Shown piece by piece: positions 57,840 through 64,000 of a stretch of 64,000 bases of DNA. The stretch comes from Reyranella sp. CPCC 100927 (lineage in GTDB: Bacteria; Pseudomonadota; Alphaproteobacteria; Reyranellales; Reyranellaceae), in NCBI RefSeq assembly GCF_007859315.1, contig NZ_VOHA01000001.1, positions 1 through 64,000 of the forward strand, given 5' to 3'. Numbering within the stretch: the stretch's first letter is position 1; the number at the start of each line of letters is the position of its first letter. The notes beneath the pieces were generated by a model that saw only the letters and a program-made list of their open reading frames with translations, had not been told where the DNA came from and ran no database searches. Position numbers and translations under genes: made by a program.

Positions 57840-57866
57840 GCTGCCGCGCGCTGCCAGCGAAAAGAC

Positions 57867-58301
57867 TCACCACTCGAAGACAACGCTCTGGTGCGTGCCG
57901 GGCGACACGTGCACCACTTGCTGCTTGGCAACGCCGTGCTCGGTGGCGATCACGTTGTACGTGCCATCCGGCAGGTTAGCGAGCAGATAGGGGCCACGCG
58001 TGCGGGTGTGCAGCACCGTGCGACCATCGGAGTCGCGAATGGTCACGGGCACGTACGCGAGATAGTCGCCGCGGTTGGCGCCGTCGCGCGCCGCGAAGAC
58101 GAGTTCCAGGGCATAGTGGGCGGCAGCCCGCTGCATGGCGGCGGACTCGTCGGCTCCGATTCCGCCAGAGATGAAATGAACGCCGCCGCGCATTTGTTCA
58201 GTCGGCAACGTGCGCGCCTGGACACCCGGGGCGAACGACGCCACCAAGGCCAGGCCAACGACAGGTGCGGCGAAGATCGATCGAATGACGAACGGTTTCA
58301 T
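57867..58301 (-). CDS. small secreted carboxypeptidase-regulatory-like protein
   Basis: The 144-residue protein has a signal peptide (MKPFVIRSIFAAPVVGLALV, cleaved near VQA) and a beta-sandwich domain (about 60-144) with YVPVTIRDSDGRTVLHTRTR and GPYLLANLPDGTYNVIATEHG. This is the pattern of carboxypeptidase-regulatory-like or transthyretin-like modules. It has no catalytic motif. The start follows GGAG. It is the last gene of the minus-strand protease/two-component module, 74 bp after an HtrA gene, and may be a periplasmic binding or adaptor protein. Confidence 0.82.
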   Translation of the reverse strand: MKPFVIRSIFAAPVVGLALVASFAPGVQARTLPTEQMRGGVHFISGGIGADESAAMQRAAAHYALELVFAARDGANRGDYLAYVPVTIRDSDGRTVLHTRTRGPYLLANLPDGTYNVIATEHGVAKQQVVHVSPGTHQSVVFEW

Positions 58302-58375
58302 GGTCGTACTCCTGCTTGAGAAAGGCTGTCCGGCCACGGGTTGCGTTCGCCGGGCAGCCACACGACGTGCCGCTT

Positions 58376-59809
58376 CTAACCGAGGTTGAGCGGCACGAAG
58401 ATCTTGGCATCGTCGCGGCGGATCAGCAGGGCCGCGCGATCATGCGCCTTGGCCGCCAGCACGCGCAGGCCATCGACCGTGCTCACCGTCTCACCGTTGA
58501 GGGCGAGCACGACATCGCCGGGCTGGACACCGGCGCGCGCCGCCGGTCCCGACACCGACTCGACCAGCAGACCACCGGCTTCGTTGATCGACCGGGCTTC
58601 TTCCGGCGACAGCGACCGCACCGCCAACCCAAGACGACCCTGCGCGGGCTGCGCATTGTCGGCCTGCGGCTGGGCGTCCGCGTGACGCTCGCCGATGGCC
58701 AATGTCATCTCCTTGGCTTCGCCGCGCCGCCAGACGCTCAGCGTCGCCCTGGTGCCGGGCGACAGGTCCGCGATCCGCGGCGGCAGGTCGCCGGAGCGCA
58801 TCAACGCGCCGCCGTCCAGTGTGAGAATCACGTCGCCGGCCTGCAAGCCGGCCTTGGCGGCCGGACTGTCTGTCTCGACGCTGCTGACCAAAACGCCGCC
58901 AGGCTTCGGCAGGCCGAACGCCTCGGCGAGAGGTTGCGTGACGTCCTGGACAGTGGCGCCGATCCAACCGCGATGGACGGTGCCGGTTGCAACGAGCTGC
59001 TTCTCGATCTTCATGGCGACGTCGATCGGAATTGCGAACGACAAGCCCTGGTAGCCGCCGGTGTCGGAGTAGATCTGGGAATTGATGCCGACCACTTCGC
59101 CACGGGTATTGAACAGCGGACCGCCGGAGTTGCCGGGGTTGACGGGTACGTCTGTCTGAATAAAGGGCACATAGGACTGATTCGGCAGGCCACGCGCCGT
59201 CGCCGAAACGATGCCGGCGGTGACCGTGTTCTCGAAGCCGTAGGGCGAGCCGATGGCCAGGACCCATTCACCCACGCGAATGCGACTGGCATCGCCGATG
59301 GTGACGGTCGGCAGGTCCTTGGCGGCAATCTTCAGGACAGCGACGTCGGTGGCACGATCGATGCCGACGACCTTGGCGGGAAACTCCCGCTGGTCGGATA
59401 GCTTGACGATCACCGTCTTGGCGTTCTGCACGACATGCGCGTTGGTGAGGATCAGTCCGTTGGACTCGACAATAAAGCCCGACCCGAGTCCACGGACGGG
59501 CCGATCAGGGCGCCCGAAGCGCCGGCCAAAGTCGCGCGGCATGCCGGGAAACGGCCCGTCGTCATCAGCCGTTGCTTTCGCCGTGCCTTCGACCTGGACG
59601 TTGACCACGGCGGGACCAAATCGCTCGACGATCGACGAGAAATCGGGCCCGGCCACAGGCGCTGCCGTTCTTGCCGGCTGTTCGTCCCGGCCCGCGGCGA
59701 GTGCCACTGACGAGGTGAGCGTCTGGGGCGCCAGACCGATGATTGCGCCACCGAGTGCGGAGGCGATGGCGGCGGCCGCGAGACTGCGGGTCAAGATCTT
59801 CCTGGGCAT
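58376..59809 (-). CDS. HtrA/DegP-type periplasmic serine protease 1
   Basis: The 477-residue protein has a signal sequence, a trypsin-like domain (about 55-260), and two PDZ domains (about 265-365 and 385-475). The catalytic triad is visible as His in LTNAHVV, Asp in DRATDVAVLK and Ser in PGNSGGPLF. It degrades or refolds misfolded envelope proteins. The start at 59809 has GGAG six bases before; the frame from 59842 adds an acidic leader. It lies just downstream of the histidine kinase, and a paralogue lies beyond the response regulator. Confidence 0.93.
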   Translation of the reverse strand: MPRKILTRSLAAAAIASALGGAIIGLAPQTLTSSVALAAGRDEQPARTAAPVAGPDFSSIVERFGPAVVNVQVEGTAKATADDDGPFPGMPRDFGRRFGRPDRPVRGLGSGFIVESNGLILTNAHVVQNAKTVIVKLSDQREFPAKVVGIDRATDVAVLKIAAKDLPTVTIGDASRIRVGEWVLAIGSPYGFENTVTAGIVSATARGLPNQSYVPFIQTDVPVNPGNSGGPLFNTRGEVVGINSQIYSDTGGYQGLSFAIPIDVAMKIEKQLVATGTVHRGWIGATVQDVTQPLAEAFGLPKPGGVLVSSVETDSPAAKAGLQAGDVILTLDGGALMRSGDLPPRIADLSPGTRATLSVWRRGEAKEMTLAIGERHADAQPQADNAQPAQGRLGLAVRSLSPEEARSINEAGGLLVESVSGPAARAGVQPGDVVLALNGETVSTVDGLRVLAAKAHDRAALLIRRDDAKIFVPLNLG

Positions 59810-59879
59810 ATCGGACTCCGTATCGTCGGGCCGAGGGGGCACCGGACTGGTTCAACGAAGCCGATGTAGGGGACGAACC

Positions 59880-61208
59880 TTAAGGTTTGCTTAGCGCCGG
59901 ATCGAAGGCGGCGAAGATGACGCGGACGGCCAGACCACCGTGCTGCGCCGTGCCCAGCACGACGTCGGCATGATGGCGGTCGGCGATCGCCTTGACGATC
60001 GCGAGGCCAAGACCACTCCCGGGCTCCCCGGCACCTTGGCCGCGATAGAAGCGGTCGAAGACGTGCGGACGATCCTTCTCCGGAATGCCGGGGCCCGAAT
60101 CCGAGACGTCCAGGAAAGACCGGCCGGCGTCGACGCCGACGGTGACATCGACCCTGCCGCTCGCTGGCGTGTAGCGAATGGCGTTGTCCAACAAATTGTC
60201 CAGCAAGACGCCGAGCGCGGCCGGATCGCCTGCGATGCGCGCCCTGTCGTCGAGTGACATGGCGCCGAGGTCGATGGTCTTCGCCATGGCGATATCGACA
60301 TGGTTCGCGATGGCATCACGCGCGAGCGTCGCGAGGTCGACGATGACCGGTTCTGCACCGGCAGCGCCGGGCTCCTGACGCGCCAACGTCAGCAACTGCT
60401 GGACCACGTGGGTCATACGGTCCAATCCGCGCTTGAGTTCGGTCAGCGCTTTGGCGCGGACCGAATCATCGGTAACGCGTTCGACCAGCTGCGCCTGCAG
60501 GCGCACGGCAGCGAGTGGGGTGCGCAGCTCATGGGCGGCGTCAGCGACGAACGCCCGCTGCGCCGTCGATGCCTTGTCCAGGCGCGCCAGCAGATCGTTG
60601 AGCGCGGCCACGACAGGTGCGATTTCTGACGGCGTCGCGGGCAACGTCAGACGCCCCAATGTTGCGGGCTGACGTCGGCTCAATTCGGCAGCGAGCGCTT
60701 CGAGCGGCCGCAAGCCGCGGCCGACGGCCATCCATATTCCGATCGCGAGCGCCGGCAGCAGCAGTATCGAGGGGACGAGGATGCGCAATGCCGCCGACAG
60801 CGCCTGGTGTTGGCGCACGCTCATCGGCTGCGCGACCTGGACCGTCCTGCCCTGCAATTGCAAGGCGAACACGCGCCACGTTCCCTCCGACGTCGCCACG
60901 TTGGCGTATCCCATGCGCGCCCAGTTGGGCAGCACGCGATGCGGATGCGAGAAGTAGAGAGTGACGCCCTCGCGGCTCCAGATCTGAACGACGACGTCGA
61001 GCGCCGGATCCGGTGTATCGATGCCGGGCAGAAACGGTATGTCGGACGTCCGCTCGCCCACCGACAGCGCTACCTGACGCAGCTGATAGTCGAAGATCCC
61101 GTCAACCTCCTGGCGCGCGATGCGGTACGTGACCACGGCGCTCAGCACGACGATGGCGGTCGCCGCGGCCATCAGGACGAAGAGCAGATTGCGGCGGATC
61201 GACCTCAT
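59880..61208 (-). CDS. two-component sensor histidine kinase
   Basis: The 442-residue inner-membrane kinase has two transmembrane helices (about 8-28 and 142-165) around a periplasmic sensor domain of about 110 residues. A HAMP-like linker and the H-box AAHELRTPLAAVRLQ with His226 follow. The ATPase domain has LLDNLLDNAIRYTP, DSGPGIPEKDRPHVFDRFYRG and GSGLGLAIVKAIADRH. The layout matches QseC/PmrB-type kinases. Its ATG overlaps the response-regulator stop by four bases. Flanking HtrA genes suggest it monitors the envelope (inference). Confidence 0.93.
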   Translation of the reverse strand: MRSIRRNLLFVLMAAATAIVVLSAVVTYRIARQEVDGIFDYQLRQVALSVGERTSDIPFLPGIDTPDPALDVVVQIWSREGVTLYFSHPHRVLPNWARMGYANVATSEGTWRVFALQLQGRTVQVAQPMSVRQHQALSAALRILVPSILLLPALAIGIWMAVGRGLRPLEALAAELSRRQPATLGRLTLPATPSEIAPVVAALNDLLARLDKASTAQRAFVADAAHELRTPLAAVRLQAQLVERVTDDSVRAKALTELKRGLDRMTHVVQQLLTLARQEPGAAGAEPVIVDLATLARDAIANHVDIAMAKTIDLGAMSLDDRARIAGDPAALGVLLDNLLDNAIRYTPASGRVDVTVGVDAGRSFLDVSDSGPGIPEKDRPHVFDRFYRGQGAGEPGSGLGLAIVKAIADRHHADVVLGTAQHGGLAVRVIFAAFDPALSKP

Positions 61209-61867
61209 GGCCGGCGCGGTACCATATAGCCCACGCCGCGAACCGTCTGGATCCAGGTCGCGCCGAGCTTGCGACGCAGCGCATGGATGTGCACCTCGAT
61301 CGCGTTGCTCTCGACCTCTTCGCCCCAGCCATAGATCGCTTCCTCGAGACGGCGGCGCGATGAGGGAGCACCCGGCCGCTGCAACAGCATGCGCAGCAGC
61401 GCGAACTCGCGGGCGGTCAGCTTGACTGGGGCGCCGGCCAACGTGGTCTCGTGACGCGCCGGATCGAGGACCAGATCGCCGTGTCGCAACACGACATCGC
61501 GCCGGCCCGACGGGCGGCGCAGCAAGGCCCGCACGCGCGCCAGCAACTCGTCGAGGTCGAAGGGTTTGACGAGATAGTCATCGGCACCGGCGTCGAGGCC
61601 TGCCACACGATCGCCGATCGCGTCGCGCGCCGTCATGACCAGCACCGGCATTGCGTCGCCGCGAGCGCGCGCGGTCTTGAGCAGATCGAGCCCGCCTTTG
61701 CCCGGCAGGCCGAGGTCGAGCAGGATCAGATCATAGCGTTCGGCCTGCAGCGCTGCGTCGCCGTCGGCGCCATCGCGCACCCAGTCGACGGCGTAGCCTT
61801 CCTGGCGCAGCGCCGTGCGCACACTCTCGCCGATCATGCGGTCGTCTTCGACCACAAGCAGTCGCAT
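61205..61867 (-). CDS. OmpR/QseB-family response regulator
   Basis: The 220-residue regulator has a receiver domain with acidic VVEDDR (6-11), the phosphorylated Asp51 in LILLDLGLPGKGG, and the switch lysine in YLVKPFDLDEL. A winged-helix DNA-binding domain (about 125-218) follows with LTAREFALLRMLLQRPG and VHIHALRRKLG. It is coupled to the histidine kinase by a 4-bp overlap. The start follows GAGGTCGGCAA. The adjacent proteases are likely targets. Confidence 0.94.
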   Translation of the reverse strand: MRLLVVEDDRMIGESVRTALRQEGYAVDWVRDGADGDAALQAERYDLILLDLGLPGKGGLDLLKTARARGDAMPVLVMTARDAIGDRVAGLDAGADDYLVKPFDLDELLARVRALLRRPSGRRDVVLRHGDLVLDPARHETTLAGAPVKLTAREFALLRMLLQRPGAPSSRRRLEEAIYGWGEEVESNAIEVHIHALRRKLGATWIQTVRGVGYMVPRRP

Positions 61868-61964
61868 TTGCCGACCTCACCGCGTCGCGCGCCTGTCCGC
61901 GCCACAATGACGAATAGGTAACCGATATTCGCGGGCGGTGGAAACGGCGCGGAAGGTGGAGCGG

Positions 61965-63416
61965 TCAACCCAATGTCAGCGGCAGATACAACGTGGCACC
62001 TTCGCGGCGGATCAGCAACGCGGCGTGGCCGCCGCTCTTTTCCGCCAGCGCCCGCAGCGAGGCGACGCTGCTCACCGGCTCGCCATTGAAGGCCAAGATG
62101 ACGTCGCCTGCCAGCATGCCGGCGCGCGCGGCCGGTCCGGAAACCGCCTGGACCAGCAGGCCGCCGCTTTCGTCGATCGCTTGTGCTTCCTGCGGCGAGA
62201 GAGCGCGCACGGACAGGCCCAGCCGGCCCTGGCCGACGGCCGGCTTAGCCGGCGCCGGTGTCGGCGCAACCTTCAATTCCCCGACCGTGATGCTCAGCTG
62301 TGTGGCGGTGCCCCGACGCCAGATGTCGAACGTTGTGCGCGTTCCCGGCGCCATGTCGGCAACCTTGGGCGGCAGATCGAAGGAGCGTGTGATCGCTACG
62401 CCGTCAACGGCCGTGACCACGTCGCCCACGTGCAGGCCCGCGGCCGCGGCGGGTCCGCGTTTGTCGACATTGCTGATCAAGGCGCCACGCGGCTTGGGCA
62501 AGCCGAAGGCATCGGCCAGTGGCTGCGTCAACTCCTGCACGCCGGCACCCAGCCATCCACGCGTGATCGCGCCGTCGGCGGCCAGTTTGTGGGCGACTTT
62601 GATCGCGATATCGATCGGAATGGCGAATGACAAACCCTGGAACCCGCCGGTGTCGGTATAGATCTGGGCGTTGATGCCGATCACTTCGCCGTTGGCGTTG
62701 AACAGCGGTCCGCCGGAATTGCCGGGATTCACCGGCACATCGGTCTGGATGAAGGGCACGTACGCCTGTTGCGGCAGTGCGCGGGCCGTCGCCGACACGA
62801 TGCCGGCGGTGGCTGTGCTGTCGAAGCCGAAGGGTGAACCGATCGCCAGCACCCAGGACCCGACCCGGAGGCGGCTGGCGTCACCGATCGCCACGGTCGG
62901 CAGATCCTGGGCATCGATCTTCACGACGGCGACGTCGGTCGGCCGATCAAGGCCAACGACCTTGGCGGTGAACTCGCGCTGGTCGGATAGCCGCACGGTG
63001 ATCTCCGTGGCGCCCGCAACGACATGGGCGCTGGTCAGGATCATGCCGTCCTGGCTGATGATGAAGCCCGAACCCAGCCCGAACACCGGTTGGTCGCCAG
63101 GACGTGCGGGCGATCGCGAGCCGCGTGGCTCGCCGGGCGTCAACCCGTGATCCGGAGGGGAAGCCTCCTCGTCAACGGGCGATCGCCCCGTACCCTCGAC
63201 CGCAACGTTGACCACGGCCGGTCCATAGCGCTCGACAATGCCCGAAAAGTCGGGACCAGCGACCGGCACCGTTGCAGGCACCGCCCCATCGAACCCGCTG
63301 GCGGCGCGCGCCACGGGCCCGACGTTGTGCGCCGGGTCGAAGAGGCTGACAGTGCCGGCAAGTGCCGCCAGGAAGGCGGCGATAACCAGGCTGCGGCTCG
63401 TGACTCGGCTGGGCAT
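61965..63416 (-). CDS. HtrA/DegP-type periplasmic serine protease 2
   Basis: The 483-residue protein is a close paralogue of the protease at 58376-59809. It has a signal sequence and a trypsin-like domain with His in LTSAHVV, Asp in DRPTDVAVVK and Ser in PGNSGGPLF. Two PDZ domains follow, and the end LYLPLTLG parallels the paralogue's FVPLNLG. The two share the 19-residue stretch FIQTDVPVNPGNSGGPLFN exactly. The start follows GGAGAATGCC. It lies 97 bp upstream of the response regulator on the same strand, so the pair flanks the two-component genes. Confidence 0.93.
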   Translation of the reverse strand: MPSRVTSRSLVIAAFLAALAGTVSLFDPAHNVGPVARAASGFDGAVPATVPVAGPDFSGIVERYGPAVVNVAVEGTGRSPVDEEASPPDHGLTPGEPRGSRSPARPGDQPVFGLGSGFIISQDGMILTSAHVVAGATEITVRLSDQREFTAKVVGLDRPTDVAVVKIDAQDLPTVAIGDASRLRVGSWVLAIGSPFGFDSTATAGIVSATARALPQQAYVPFIQTDVPVNPGNSGGPLFNANGEVIGINAQIYTDTGGFQGLSFAIPIDIAIKVAHKLAADGAITRGWLGAGVQELTQPLADAFGLPKPRGALISNVDKRGPAAAAGLHVGDVVTAVDGVAITRSFDLPPKVADMAPGTRTTFDIWRRGTATQLSITVGELKVAPTPAPAKPAVGQGRLGLSVRALSPQEAQAIDESGGLLVQAVSGPAARAGMLAGDVILAFNGEPVSSVASLRALAEKSGGHAALLIRREGATLYLPLTLG

Positions 63417-63633
63417 GGCATTCTCCGTCGGCCGCGATCGCGCGAAACGGCCGCCTGGCGGACGGGGAGCGGATGCCAGCCCACCCCAGGCTGACAGTTA
63501 ACGCTCCGGTCGGCCGGCAGGATGCGTGGCTGTGCCCTCTCTACGTGTTCGTCCGGGTCGCCTCTTTCCAGCGTCGTGCGACGGCGGGTCGCGACCTTGT
63601 GAGGCGCTGTGACCATGCCGTGAGCCGGGTCCG

Positions 63634-64000
63634 CTAGGGATGCAATGTCAATCCTTTCAAGATCTTGTCGACGATCTTGCGTTCGGCGCGCAGGGCCATG
63701 CCGACGAGGTCGAGATCATCGACGGCGACGGCAGCGACGGCCGCCCGGTTGGCCTCGTCGTGGCCGGTGACGAACAGCTCGCGCGTATAGATCGCGATGC
63801 GCTCGTTGCGTTCCAACGCCCGGCGATGCGCGGCTTTCAGAGCCTCGCTGGTACCGGCAAACACCAGGATCGGCTGCCGCGACATGGGCAGATAGAGGTT
63901 GCCGGACGCATCGCGATACGTCTCGCCCACGAGCTCCCGCGTGGCTCCGGTGATGGCGCTGGTCAGGAATGCCGCCACGTTAAGTTTCTGCCAAACCGCC
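63634..64000 (-). CDS. DUF2000 family protein (5' end beyond window)
   Basis: The visible 122 residues run without a stop off the window edge, and the reading frame continues as AVWQKLNVAAFLTSAITG, so the start lies outside. The sequence has YRDASGNLYLPMSRQPILVF, ERIAIYTRELFVTGHDEANRAAV in part, and the end KIVDKILKGLTLHP. This is the DUF2000 pattern, a peptidyl-tRNA-hydrolase-2-like fold of unknown function. About 10-20 residues are missing. It is separated from the HtrA2 gene by 217 bp. Confidence 0.85.
   Translation of the reverse strand, partial: AVWQKLNVAAFLTSAITGATRELVGETYRDASGNLYLPMSRQPILVFAGTSEALKAAHRRALERNERIAIYTRELFVTGHDEANRAAVAAVAVDDLDLVGMALRAERKIVDKILKGLTLHP

Overview
The window is 64 kb of GC-rich, densely coding chromosome from an alphaproteobacterium. 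Three gene orders typical of that class are recognisable: mnmE/mnmG-rsmG-parA-parB (with parS sites), holA-lptE-leuS-DUF3576, and hemW-rdgB-rph / hrcA-grpE-dnaK-dnaJ-dapB-DUF2244-nth. A general porin, an OmpA-like protein, TamA/TamB and LptE show a Gram-negative outer membrane. The porin style and the DUF3576 lipoprotein suggest a Rhodospirillales-like lineage, but that is inference and no rRNA or tRNA gene was seen.

Layout. 1-5.3 kb: glnD (minus), then a ComEA-like secreted helix-hairpin-helix protein and mnmE. 5.4-15 kb: a block between mnmE and mnmG holding a membrane Ser/Thr kinase, a FecI/FecR/TonB-receptor/PepSY iron-uptake cluster with a Fur-box-like site, and a thiolase plus a short-chain dehydrogenase. 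A gap with two long palindromic elements follows. 15.4-21 kb: mnmG, a gene-free gap carrying three parS sites, then rsmG, parA and parB, which is the chromosome-partitioning locus. 21-25 kb: an extended SDR, a class III nucleotide cyclase, a HAD hydrolase and an ADP-ribosylglycohydrolase. 25-38 kb: holA, lptE, leuS and a DUF3576 lipoprotein on the minus strand, with tamA-tamB and an OmpA-family gene on the plus strand between them. 38.7-40 kb: a porin with a strong terminator.

40-55 kb: hemW, rdgB and rph (minus), hrcA (plus), an AidB-like acyl-CoA dehydrogenase with a TetR regulator and a LysE exporter that share three operator-like palindromes, then grpE, dnaK and dnaJ with RpoH-like promoter candidates and prominent hairpins. 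Next come tag, a hypothetical gene and its TetR neighbour, dapB, a DUF2244 protein and nth. 55-58 kb: a LeuB-like dehydrogenase and a CaiB/BaiF CoA-transferase. 57.9-63.4 kb: a minus-strand envelope module, HtrA protease - response regulator - histidine kinase - second HtrA protease - small secreted protein. The window ends inside a DUF2000 gene.

A housekeeping skeleton is therefore interrupted by accessory blocks for iron uptake, acyl-CoA metabolism, signalling and envelope quality control. The most distinctive non-coding structures are the parS cluster, the shared TetR operators, the palindromic pair before mnmG, and the 24-bp perfect palindrome between grpE and dnaK. Long ORFs antisense to real genes are GC-driven shadows and were left out.
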